Source: a virus
Strand: one strand, 5' to 3'
Virus record (IMG/VR): IMGVR_UViG_3300010885_002215
Span: 1-41,813 of that record
Length of the DNA: 41,813 bases
In this document: positions 18,321 to 30,300 of the stretch, in pieces
Numbering within the stretch: the stretch's first letter is position 1
Layout of the letters: the number at the start of each line of letters is the position of its first letter
Position numbers and translations under genes: made by a program
Notes under the pieces: model-generated
The model's input: the letters and a program-made list of their open reading frames with translations, nothing else
What the model was told of the DNA's origin: nothing
Databases searched by the model: none

Positions 18321-18731
18321 ATGGCGTTAAATATACGGGCGTTAAATGAGACTGATTACGACGACATCCTTGTTGGGTGGTGGAAGGATTGGAAGTGGGA
18401 CGCCCCTAGCAGGGACTTTCTACCAAACGACGGGAAGGGTGGCATAATGATACTAGACGACGATACGCCAATATGTGCAGGATTTATGTACATAACCAAC
18501 TCCAAGGTTGCGTGGGTAGATTGGATTATATCAAGCAAGACGTACAATATAAAGCCAACAAGGTCGGAGGCTATAAGGTTGTTAATATCATCACTTACGG
18601 CAACGTGTAAGAGCACGGGAAGTAAGTACGCATACGCATTAATTAAAAGTCAAAGTCTTAAGAAGACTTATAAGGAACTAGGGTACATGGAGGGGGACAT
18701 TTATTCAACCGAGATGATAAAAAATTTATAA
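18321..18731 (+). CDS. GNAT-family N-acetyltransferase
   Basis: A 136-residue protein with the GNAT outline: N-terminal LNIRALNETDYDDILVGWW, a beta-strand with PICAGFMYITN, then AWVDWIISSK (the beta4-equivalent strand), a helix EAIRLLISSLTATCKSTGSKYAYALIKS and the end KKTYKELGYMEGDIYSTEMI, typical of the family's closing beta-strands. The usual Q/RxxGxG/A acetyl-CoA loop is not evident, and KTYNIKPTRSEAIRLL occupies that place. It might acetylate a virion or host protein, or be a structural relic. Short GNAT genes of this type are common in phages near tail and ejection genes. It has its own promoter element and ends one base before the next gene. Confidence 0.75.
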   Translation: MALNIRALNETDYDDILVGWWKDWKWDAPSRDFLPNDGKGGIMILDDDTPICAGFMYITNSKVAWVDWIISSKTYNIKPTRSEAIRLLISSLTATCKSTGSKYAYALIKSQSLKKTYKELGYMEGDIYSTEMIKNL

Positions 18732-18732
18732 T

Positions 18733-19548
18733 ATGGCAATAGGAACAGCAACAGCAATAGCGATAGGTGGACTAGCATTAAGTGCGGGTAGCACTGCAGC
18801 ATCGTTTGCACAGGCAGGAAAACAAAAACAACTACAGAGACAGGCCCATTCAGATGCCGACAAGGCTATGCAGGAGGCAAGACATAAGTTAGAGGCAAAC
18901 TACTACGATCAGTTATCTATAAAGAAGGAACCGTACGAGTTGGAGCGTGAGGCTTTGGCATCACAAGGTGCTCAGGCTATTCAGGCGGGCGTTGAGAGTG
19001 AAAGGGGTGCGGCTGCCACGGCAGGACGTGTTCAGATGGGGATGAACGAGGCACAGGCGGGAATAAGGACAGCGCAAGGGAAGGAGATGTCTGACCTTGA
19101 GAAGTTAAGTGCAAACGAGCAGAGTAGACTACGTGACGTTAACGTTCAACTAGACTTAGGTCAGGTTGAGGGAGCACAACTTGCCGAGGCAAATGCACAA
19201 AAACTAGCTGCTGCTTCTACAACACAGGCTATGCAAGGTTTAACTAGTGTAGTACAGCAGGGTATTCAGTTAGGTGTTCCATTATATTTCCAACAAAAAG
19301 GACTAGACCCATTAACGGGTTTACCTTTAAAATCAGCACAAATGCAGTCAGCACAAGCTGCGGGGCAGTCAGTTTCACCTGTTTCATCTGAAAGTATTAG
19401 AGCGCAACCTAATACTCAAATAAATCCATTAAGTCCTTACTATCAGAATCCTTATATTATGGCAGGATTAGGTGCACCACTTAATTCATCTCAAGATTTT
19501 AGGACTAATCCTAACACACAAATTAACCCATTCCAACTAAATTGGTAA
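18733..19548 (+). CDS. Internal virion (ejection) protein, T7 gp14-like
   Basis: A 271-residue protein whose first 25 residues are an Ala/Gly/Ile-rich hydrophobic segment (IGTATAIAIGGLALSAGSTAAS) that could insert in a membrane. A long Gln/Ala/Glu-rich helix follows (about 28-165). It ends with a Pro/Asn/Gln-rich tail in which AQPNTQINPLSPYY is echoed by TNPNTQINPFQLNW. Podovirus inner-core proteins such as T7 gp14 have the same Ala-rich helical, membrane-active makeup and are encoded just before the larger core proteins, as here. It probably helps to form the DNA ejection channel across the host envelope. The function is inferred from composition and order. Confidence 0.62.
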   Translation: MAIGTATAIAIGGLALSAGSTAASFAQAGKQKQLQRQAHSDADKAMQEARHKLEANYYDQLSIKKEPYELEREALASQGAQAIQAGVESERGAAATAGRVQMGMNEAQAGIRTAQGKEMSDLEKLSANEQSRLRDVNVQLDLGQVEGAQLAEANAQKLAAASTTQAMQGLTSVVQQGIQLGVPLYFQQKGLDPLTGLPLKSAQMQSAQAAGQSVSPVSSESIRAQPNTQINPLSPYYQNPYIMAGLGAPLNSSQDFRTNPNTQINPFQLNW

Positions 19549-19549
19549 T

Positions 19550-21370
19550 ATGAGTACTTACTATAAATACGCAGAGCGGAATGTTGATAGCCAAGTAAAT
19601 TGGGGTGAGATTGGCAAGAACATGACCGACATGCTTGCGAGCGAGAATAAGATCAGGGAGGACAAAAAGGCCGCACTTGATGAAGCATCTCGTCAGTATG
19701 GATTAAATCTATCTGAACCACCGCAGGGGACAAACACGTCCCTTAATAGTTACGCATTAAAGTACGCAGACGACGCCCAAAGTGCTCGTCTACTACAGGA
19801 TAGGTTGTTAAGGGGTGGTATACTAAAGCCTAGGGACTACGTGCTGCAGAGGCAGAACCTTACCGACGGGACTAGTGGCCTATTCAATGTAATGAAGGAC
19901 TACCAAACCGAGTACGGTGTAAAGATGGAGCGTTATAAGACCGACAAGTCTCAGGATTTGGAACAGTGGCTAATGGCTCAGGCAGAAGGATTTGCTAACT
20001 TTAATAACTCTAAGCCTGTCATCAACCCAACAGACTACACGTTGAGTATAGCCAAGATGGTAAAGAATGAGAAGACGGGCGTGATGGAGATGGACAAAGA
20101 CCCCAACTCATTCACGACAGTTGCGGGTCTACAGAACAGGATTAAGGCCACGTTTGATAAGTTTGACGTACCGCAAACACTTAATGGATTTGTAAAGACA
20201 ATAGGTAAGCAATTGGATGCGGTAAAACTTGTTGGAAGTGAGACTAGGACGGGAAGCATAACCGAGACACTTGATATATCAAAAAGGAAGGGATTTGGAA
20301 AGTATGCGGGAGTTTTAGATAACTTTGAGAAGGCAGAGACTGCGGCACTAAAGTCATACCTTACCAACCCGTATAACACGTCTTCTGTACTTACAAATAG
20401 TTTAGGATTGGCACCAAACGGTGAACGCTACACGTTCTCATACAAACCCGAGGATATTAAGCCGGGTGGTAACATTATTTTGTTAAAGGACGACGGCAAG
20501 ACGGGAACTCCAATGCCAAACTTTACACCCGAGCAGGAGACTGCTGCGCTAGAACACTTGCGTACGCAGGCTAGGCTAATGTACGACAAGACTACAAACA
20601 TACAGGCGGTAACCGAGCCTAGGAAACGTGAGCCAAACGAGTGGGAATACAATGCTGCTCAGAAAGCTAAGGAAAACTTAACTGCCGCAGGAGCATGGAA
20701 TCAGGTCTACACAGGCAAGACCCCTGCTGAAAAACAATCGGCTTTAAATATATTGCTAGGAACTCCACACGCACGTGCGTTAGGATTGCAGGCAATAGAT
20801 TTAGATAAAAATGGAGTATTAAATCTTAAATATGAAGACCCTAGTAAGAATCGTACAATAAAATACCTTGACGAAAACGGTAAGCCTATTAGTGGGTCAG
20901 ATTGGGCGGCTATAGGAACAGAACTTACAGGAGAGGCTGATAGGAATAAGGCAATTAGAGCAGGTGGTGGTTTAGCGGGTGGATACGGTGGAAATGTTTC
21001 TGAATTAATTTCAGCAAAAAGGACAGGCCCAACCGTTGAGACTCCTGCAAATGAGAAGTATAAGCAGATTGTAACAGGGACACCTGTTAGTACAAAGGGT
21101 AAAGAAGATACTGTAATACCTGACCTGCAGGCTAAGTTTGGTGATTTTGGGTTTACATTTGAACCTTCGGGTTATTGGGGTACAAATAATGTAAAAATTA
21201 CATCACCTGATAAGTTGACTTCAATTGTAGTAGGACTTAATAATAAAAATGAACAAGACGAATTAGATGCAAATCAAAAAATAAAACAGTTCTTATCTAC
21301 AAACATGACCGAGGCTAAATTAAAAGAAATACCTGCGTCTACTTTAGGCGGAAGTATGAGTAAGTACTAA
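19550..21370 (+). CDS. Probable internal virion / cargo protein
   Basis: A 606-residue protein beginning MSTYYKYAERNVDSQVNWGE with a helical N-terminal domain that includes GKNMTDMLASENKIREDKKAALDE and ALKYADDAQSARLLQDRLL. The centre (about 150-300) is rich in Lys, Asp and Thr. The last 150 residues become Gly- and Thr-rich (IRAGGGLAGGYGGNVSEL). No signal peptide, membrane helix or catalytic motif is apparent. It sits between the gp14-like protein and the giant polyvalent protein, two bases after the first and 21 before the second, where T7-like phages encode inner-core protein gp15. I do not recognise the family itself. Confidence 0.55.
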   Translation: MSTYYKYAERNVDSQVNWGEIGKNMTDMLASENKIREDKKAALDEASRQYGLNLSEPPQGTNTSLNSYALKYADDAQSARLLQDRLLRGGILKPRDYVLQRQNLTDGTSGLFNVMKDYQTEYGVKMERYKTDKSQDLEQWLMAQAEGFANFNNSKPVINPTDYTLSIAKMVKNEKTGVMEMDKDPNSFTTVAGLQNRIKATFDKFDVPQTLNGFVKTIGKQLDAVKLVGSETRTGSITETLDISKRKGFGKYAGVLDNFEKAETAALKSYLTNPYNTSSVLTNSLGLAPNGERYTFSYKPEDIKPGGNIILLKDDGKTGTPMPNFTPEQETAALEHLRTQARLMYDKTTNIQAVTEPRKREPNEWEYNAAQKAKENLTAAGAWNQVYTGKTPAEKQSALNILLGTPHARALGLQAIDLDKNGVLNLKYEDPSKNRTIKYLDENGKPISGSDWAAIGTELTGEADRNKAIRAGGGLAGGYGGNVSELISAKRTGPTVETPANEKYKQIVTGTPVSTKGKEDTVIPDLQAKFGDFGFTFEPSGYWGTNNVKITSPDKLTSIVVGLNNKNEQDELDANQKIKQFLSTNMTEAKLKEIPASTLGGSMSKY

Positions 21371-21391
21371 ATATAAAATAACACAACATAT

Positions 21392-24300
21392 ATGAATGAA
21401 GAAGCAATAAAGGACGCATATAACTTATTTGTTCAAAATGGATACAAGAAAAGTATCGACGAGTTTAAGACCTTAATGTCTTCAACACCCGAGGCATTAA
21501 ACGACTCGTATAATATATTCGTAAAAAACGGGTATAATAAAAGCATTGACGACTACAAGACGCTAATTGGTGTAAGTGGAGGTCAACGGGCACAACCTGT
21601 GCAGCCTACACAACAGGCGCAGGATATGCAGCAAGAGCAGCCTGTAGATGAAGGGCATGCACAGCCACCATTAAAAAAAAAAGAACAACCAAGTTTTTCG
21701 GCATTGCCATTGGCAGATGGTTCGTCGGCGTTACCTACTACCCAAGGAACTCCTAGTCCATTACCTCAACCAACCGCACAGCCTGCAACACAGCCTGCTG
21801 TTAATACTGCAGTGCAACCAACCGCACAGCCAACAGGACAGGTTCCTACTAAACCTGTAGATAATAAAGAAAAGTATTTTACCAATTGGGCAGGCGTGTT
21901 GACGCCTGATACTGTGCCAAACAGGGTAGAGAATGCTGTACAGGAGTACACAACCGTTCCGTTAACTAAGTGGTTCCTTGAGTCTGCAGATAATATAGTT
22001 AACGCATCTAAGAACATACTGACAGGGACAGGTTTTTTTGGGGAGGACATACCCGACACTGAAACCCCTATAACAGACGCACTGAAACAGCAACAGCAAA
22101 AAAAACAAGTTGATAAAAATGGTAACATTATAACAACTGCATTTGGTATGTTAGGAAAAACAGGTGACGTTGTTGCATCCATTATTATAAACTCCGTGCT
22201 ACCTCAAGACACGAAGAACAAGTTAATAAGTAACCTAAACAATGCATCTGCAGCCAATAAGGAGTACCTTAAGTCAATGCAAGAGGCTGAGGGTAAGAAC
22301 CAAGACACAAACATTGCGTCTAGGGCAATAAAGGGCATTGTTGGCATGGCGCCTGACTTACTACTAGCCGCAGAACTTGGGCCACAGGCGGCAGAGGCTA
22401 AACTAGCTAAGTACGGTGAGACTATAACAAAGAATGCCGCACCTTTATTAAAAAAACTTGTACCGAATGCGTTGGGATTAATAGAAAGAGGCGCACAGTC
22501 AGGATTTACAAAACTGATGGCTATAGAGGGCGCAGTTAAAGGGGTTGCTGAAACTAAAAAAGACGAGAATTATTTTTGGAATGGTATAAAGGGGTCTGCA
22601 GAGGGTGCACTAGAGGGCATGTACATGCACGGACTTGGTGAGGCTGCAGGCGCTGCCGCTACTCCTATAGCAAAGTTGGTGTCAAAGACCGGGGTTAACA
22701 GCGCAATAGCAACGGCTATAGCCACCCCTCTTGCAAATGCGGGAGTTTTTGCGACAGCAAAGGCGTTAAGGATGGGTATTACAGAACAGAAACTTGTGTC
22801 AGGAGAAGACCTTGCGATGGAGGCCGCAACAGGTGTTGGATTCAGTCTTTTGCATCTTGGCAGTCAGTACAAGAACCATAAAGAACTTAACCACTACTAC
22901 GACAATGTACTTAAGGACGACGCCGCAGATTCATTCACTAGGGTTATAAATGAGACAAAGGCTAATTTAGATGTGGCATACACTCCCGACCTTACACCGG
23001 AGCGTGTTAAGGAACTACAGACCGCAAGGGATGAGATAAAGGACGCAATATTAAAGGAACCCGACCTAAAAAATAAGACCATACTAGGCAACGAGGCTAT
23101 AAAAATTCAGAACCAATTAGATGCACACGCTTCTATAAAAGGAATAGTAGAGAATAAGGACTTCCTTGTAAACGAGATAGCACAGAATGAAAAATTAGAT
23201 CAAAAACAGAAGGACTTCTACACAAAGAAGATAACTGCAATTGCAGACGCATACGACACGTCTCCTCTTGGTATACAGAAGAGGGAGTTTAACAATAAGA
23301 TAGGAGAGGCTCAGTCTGAGTTGGATAAGGCCGCTCAGGTTTTCTCAAGCGCAACAAAGCCATCAGATAGGATAGCCGCCAAGATTGAGTTAGATAAAAG
23401 GCAACAGGAGTTGGACGACTACAACGCACAACTAACCGAACTAATAGCATCCAAGCCTGAGAAGGCAGAGGTTAAGCCTACGGAGGCTCCTGAGAAGACG
23501 GCTGAAAGGATTGCAAGGATTGCAGATATTGAGGCGACATTGTCCCAACCCGATAATGGAAAGGGAACCGTAACTGTTGACGATAAATTAATCGAAAGAT
23601 CAGACCTAGAAACAGAATTAAAAACTTTAAAAACTGAACAAGATGCCATTCAAAAACAAAGCACAAATGAAGGCGTGCTACGCACAGAACAACCCGAATT
23701 GGGACTGCAAGAAGTGGGCCAAGGAAACGCCCAACCTGAAAGAGTTACCACAGGGGCCGAAGAAGCCATCGCTGCTGCGCAACCGCAAGAAGTAGTTAAT
23801 CCATTAGAAACAGTTGAATCTACAACTACGGCTTTAGGAAATTTAGATATGCCTTGGTTTGATGATTTTCAAAACAAATTTGGAGAAGAATATAAAACAG
23901 CCAAAGAAGTTGCAGAGGCATACCAAAAAGCAAAAGCAGATAACAGCAATCCTGAACTAGTAAAAGCTGTTGAATCGTTACTAGTAAATGCTGCTCCTGT
24001 AGTTGAGGCTGCACCTACAGTTGAGGCAGAGCAGTACGTACCAATGCCTACCACAGACCTATCTCATGATGCGTTCACTAGGGACAATGCCATTGACTTT
24101 GAGGAGGATGAGAAGGAGGGAAATAACGGAAGGACGTACTCGTACATCTCGTCATTAACTGTAGAGGCTAGGAACGCTGACGGCGAATCAATCGGTACAA
24201 TTACCAAGAAGGCTGACGAGGATGGAAACCTTAGTTTTGAGGTAGAAAATACAGACGGCAAGCAGTTGCATAAGGAGGGAGGGTTTGAGACGCTTAAGGA

Positions 24301-27300
24301 CGCAAAGAAGGCGCTAGTAGACGACGTAAATAAGACACAAAAGAAGGCGTTTGATAAGGAGGCTAAGGCGCAGGCAAAGATAGCAGAGAAGGCGGCCAAG
24401 AGAGCGGCAGATAAGGATGCAAAGAAGGAGGCGAAGGCGAAAGGGGTTGTGTCTTCAACGACACCAACTGAGGGTACTGTTCAAGAGGTTGCTCCAACTG
24501 AAAGATCAGCATTTAATGAAGGTGTTGCTGAGGTTCAAAAAAACGCAGAGGAGTATAAGAAAGCAAATAAAATCAATAGAAGGTCTAGCTTATCTGTTCC
24601 TAAACTATTTGAGAAGGTATCAAAAATGATGTCTAAGGCTTATGAATTGGTTAAAAATGAACCTAATCAAGCTGCAGTAAAAAGGGCATACGATGCCATG
24701 ATGAGTGAGACAATGACTCAATATGATTTCATTGTAGGAAAGGGGTTAAATGTAATTAAGCATACAGGTACAGGAGAGCCATACGCAAACTCTAAGGATA
24801 TGTTAAAAGATTTAAGGGAAAATAATACCCTTAAGTTTCTTCCTAACGAGGTAGCTTTTGGAAATGAACCTACATCTGCTGCTGATAATATTGGTTTACA
24901 ACCTAGTGGTAGAAAATTACCTGATGGGTACGAACTTACCAACTCTGAGGTATTTAGGATAGTACACGATTACTTTGGCCATGGTATACTTGGAAACCAA
25001 TTTGGCCCAATAGGAGAAGAAAATGCAACACTACAACATCTTGATTTATATTCAAGTGAAGCAGCACCTGCAGTAATATTCCAAACTAGAGGGCAGAACT
25101 CTTGGGTTAATTTTAGTGGAGAGAATACTCGTGCTGCTGAATTAAGAAAAGAAGCAAAGGAGTTAATAAAACAAGGAAAGAATGTAGAGGCAAAGAAATT
25201 ATTGGCAGAGGCAGATAAAATCTTTAAGTTTGCAGAGCCTAAAATAGGAATATTCCCTGACATTTTTAATTTTAAAAAATATGAAACAGCAAGAAGAATC
25301 AACGAGCAAGAAGCTGTTAACAGCAGAGCAGACAAAGGAACTAATGACCTATCCCGTTTATTGGGAAAGTACTCTAAGGAAAGCCGCAGAACGAGGGGAG
25401 TCAATAAGCAAAACGTACGAGGAACTAAAAGAATTGGAGGGGTTGATGTAAACGTAATTAATGAGTATACTTTTGATGATAAAATAAATAACGGAATACT
25501 TAGTGCATTTAAAAATTTTAAAGGAGTACAGAAAGTATACGAGATGACTGACGGAAAGGCTTACCGTGAGATGGTAATTAAGTCATTAAAGAATAATAGA
25601 TTTGCATCATCTGTTACTGTTCATACTGCAGAGGAATTTAATAAGATGAGGATGTTCGTAACAGAAGACGGCTCCACAGGTATTACTATAAATGAAGAAG
25701 GATTTTTAGGCGGGGCATTCTCTGACCCTAGCGCAAGTAGACCTCAAAACTTAGCACAACTAATGGTTTTAGGTATTAAAGAGGGGGCAACAACGTGCGA
25801 AGCGTTTGATACAGTTCTTCCTGATTACTATTCTCAATTTGGTTTTAAAGCTGTTTCAAGAACTGAATTTAATGATGAGTACAGGCCAATGGAAGCCAAT
25901 GGCAACTCAGTTATTGATTGGGATTACGAAACCTATAAAGCGTTTAATAACGGTAAGCCTGATGTAGTATTTTTTATATACGATGGAGGTAACCGTGATA
26001 CTATTGAAGATAGGATAGGATTATTTGATACATATAATAATTACGATAAGGCACAAACTGAATCATTTGATAAGGATGGGTATGAGCATGCAGAAGAGGT
26101 AATGAAACAGTCTGCTGTTAAGAGACTTGAGTTTGACTTAGGTATAGAAGAGGCTCCAAAAACTGAGGTAGAGCAGGAAGTTGCAGACCTAAACGATATG
26201 TTTGGAGAACAGGTTGGCACTACAACTTCCGGGACATCTGTTGCAGACAAGGCAGACATGGACGCAATGAAGGCTAGAACTACAGATGAAAAACAGTTAA
26301 AAATAATTGAGTCTGCAGAAAAACTTTCAAAGACGTTAGGGTCTGTACTTAGAAACTTTGGCATATTCGTACATGAAAGTAATGAAAGTTACAATGCAGC
26401 TATGGCTTCTGATGACGTTATGGGGGTTGGAGACACTGCGGGAAACTTCTCATACATTAAAAATGCTGACGGTACTTACTCGGGACGTGTAGATATTAAC
26501 CTATCTGCGGCTAACGAAAGGACAGTTGCGCATGAGGTTACACACGGTGTTATGCTTAAGGCGTTTGGAGAGAATCCTGCGCTATTTAAGACGTTCCGTG
26601 ACAGGATGTCTACCATACTTTCGGACAGCACTAACAAGGAACTTACAGACTTTGCAAACCAATACGTAGACAGCAAGACGGGTGAACTCAAGGACGTGGC
26701 TCATGAGGAGTATATGACCGAGTTGATTGCAGCGTTGGCTGAACAAGGAGGGAAGATACCCGTTGGTACCATGCAAAAAATTGCCGTACTTATTAATAAG
26801 GTGGTGTCTAAGATTACCAACGGTAAGTTCCAACCTTTTGAGGATATAAAGAACACGAAGAACTTGGTTGACTTTATAAACAGCGTGTCTAAGTCTTTAA
26901 ATAAAGGAGAGGTAATAAGTCCTTCTAATATAAATAAGATTGGACTTAGTGGTGTTATAGACACGTCTAATGCGGTAAAGTCAAAGAGTTCAATAGCTAT
27001 GGGTGAACTTAAAAGATTCCCCGTAAATGAAAACACTAAACTAGAGGAGGATGTTAAGTTATCTGACTTTGACGGAAAACATATAAGTTTGATAGAATCT
27101 GATAGGATGACAGGTGCGCACATATCAGACACTGAGGGTAACGTATTGTATAAATTTTATGGTGGTGTATATTATCCTATAATTACAGGAAAATGGTGGG
27201 CATCAAAAGAAATAAAAAAAGCAAAAGAAATTGCAGAAGTTGGAAATAATAATAGAGATAAAGATGGATATATATATACAGCACCTATGGTTGGTGGCGC

Positions 27301-30300
27301 TGATATGCATATGAGTAATGTAGACATGTTAAATTCAACAATTGAGTTGATGAAGTTTGACGCTAAAAATAAAAAATCAAGTGTAACCAAGGACGATATA
27401 ATTAAATATATAAAAAAAGCATTTGATAAAAAAAATCTAGCAGATAAGGCGTCAATACTAAGATCAGTATTAAGAAAATCAAATAATACAGATACATTAT
27501 TTGACGAGTTGAAGTATGTACTATTACAGGATGGTGAATATATAGTAGATAGAAATGGTAAACCATTCTTAGATGAAAATAAAAATAAAATATCCACATT
27601 TGCATTTGACGAAAGGAAAGAAATTGTAAAAGGCATATTAGGAGACCCGAAAGTTCAAGATAATAAGTTTCCGTCTGCAGGTTCTATTATTGATGTAGCA
27701 AAAAGATTTGAGGAGCCTATAACAAGTAAAGTAAAAAGAATGGGTGACTTGGTTACCGTTATGAGAACTAAAGGTAAGCTAGAAGCAAAAGTTTCTGATG
27801 TAAATGATGAATTTTACCATAAGTCGTACCCTGCAGAAATTCGTGCGGTAGATGAGAATGGAAATCCTGCAGAGATTGAGGTATTTATATTAGACGGTGC
27901 TTATAGCATGAGAGATGTTTTACCATCTTTAAAAACAAAAAAAGGAAAAGAATTTACTTGGGAACAATACCTTGAATATCATAAAGAAAAATATAATGAA
28001 AAACAGATAGAAAGTTGGTATAATAGAAATGCAAAACTAGGGGCCGCAACAGGCAAAGTTGTTTCAAAGTCTCAGAAGGTTAAGTTTACAGACATGCGTG
28101 GCAAAAAAGTAGACGTTGAACTAGACAACATAAAATTAAAGCCAAGGGATGAGATAAATTTAGATGAGGAAAATAAATGGAATCATTTTAATATAGAGTC
28201 TGACGGTGTTACGTTGGGGTACATACAGGTTATGAAGAAGGGAGAAGACGTAAAGATTGCCCTTTCTAGTATAATAGACCCTAAACTTAAGGCAGACAGT
28301 GCCACAGGAAAGACCAATTTTATTGGAAAAGTATTTGAATTACTAAAGGAAATATTTGTAAAGCCTTTCAAGGGTGACGTTATAATAGAGTCTAACAAGG
28401 GTAAGGGAATTGGTTCTGCTGCGTACGATGCGATGGCAAGGATATTAAAGAACGACTACGGCAAGAAACTTATATCCGACACGTCAAGGTCTGACAATGC
28501 TGAGAATTTATGGAAGTCTTTGGTAAAGAAAGGGAAGGCCGTAGTTGTTGGAGATGTAGACAGCAAAAATAGGTGGGAGCACTACTTTGAGTACGTTGTT
28601 CCGAAGGAAGAGGTTACGTCAAAATCTCAGCGTACCAAGGAAGATACCGTAAATAAGATAGTGAACCAAGCAAGGTCTCACGGATTCTCCGAGGAATCTA
28701 TCACCAAGTTCCTTACCGACAAGGGTTTCTCTGACGTTGAAATAAAGAACGCACTAGGAAACGCTGCGCCTACTGAGACACTTTCTGAGCAAAAACTTGC
28801 GGGATACGACGCAATGATGACAAAGGTTGACGCCATGGTTGCTAGGCAGAAAAGAAAAAATATTGACGAGGATAAGATGGCGCTGAACGTAGACAAGTTA
28901 ATTAGGGACACGGATGCGTATAAAAACGCAACAGATGCGCAGAAGAAACTGTTAGAACTAGAGGGCAGGAACAAGGTTGGCGTAAGGGAAAGAAGGGCGC
29001 CATCTATTGGTCGTATACTTGGCTCAATCAAGGATTTCACTAGCCTTACTAGGAACGATAAACTTAACATGATTAAGCAGATAAGAGACCTTTCAAAGGA
29101 TGCGGCTAAGAACTTGGCTCAGGAGATTAGGTTCATAGCAAGCACCGGGAAAATATCTCCAACTCAGGCGTCTAATATTGTCGCAAGGTTTGGCAAGGTT
29201 AACATGCTAAGCGAGTTATCTGTTTCAAACTTTGTGGACTACATGTCAAAGGTTTTAAACGATGCTCAGTATGCATCTAAACTAAATGAGGCCAAGGGCC
29301 TTAAGGGTACAATATCTCAACTGTCTAGGAACCAAGAGAAGAACGCAAACCTTAGAGAGTTGGCAAAGGAGTTCATAAACATCAACCCGTCGTTAGTTGA
29401 AAGTATTGACGACTACAACTCGATGGCTAATAAGATAAAGGAGGCAATTAAGGGGTCAACTGCCGTTGGTGGTAAGGTTAAGTTTGCTGAGACAGTTAAT
29501 ATAGAGGATGCCGTGGCCTATACAAAGGAGGCGATGAAGAATCAGGAGGAGGTTATGCACGAGCAGAAGGCTGCCGAGGTTCAGAACCTTATGGGCATAG
29601 ATTCGTCAGAGTTCTCGTACGATGAGTTGGTGGACATGCTTAAGAAGGACAAGCCAATTAGCAAGTATAACGAGTCTATAATCAAGGACACGGTAGATAA
29701 AATGTTTGGTACCTACTCTGCGGTTATAAAGGACATAATTAAAACGGGAGTTGACCCGTTCACGGGAGAGGACGTGTCGTACACAGATAGAGAAAAGGAA
29801 ATCATAACCAAGTTCATGGGAATGGATACCAAGGAGATGACCACAAAAAATTCGTTAGAGGCAATAGACGCCATAGCAAACTTTTTGGAGAACAAGTCCA
29901 CCGCAAAGATGGATGCGATCACTTCTAGGTACATAGGGGAGAGGAACAGTAAAATAATTTTAAAAAAAGGCATTATGGCGGTTCCTCTTAAGAAGCTATT
30001 CTCAAAGTCATTGGGTAGGGTTCTTACGGAAGGTACGACCAACCTTAGTATGGTATTTGAGAAGATGTTCAAGGGATTCCATCGTGGTGGCGAGGTTGAG
30101 AAGGCTATGGGCGTTACAACACTTATAAACAAGAAGGCGTTTGCTCAGTCTACAGCCGATGGTATAACCAACGACTACATCAAGAAGTTCTACGACAAGA
30201 GCGTTAAACCAAATGGAGAGGCTTTTAATAGCGCAGAGAATAATATTGAGCGTGGAATGGCTGCGTTCATGATGAGGACTGTTATTGGAACAGAGAAGAA

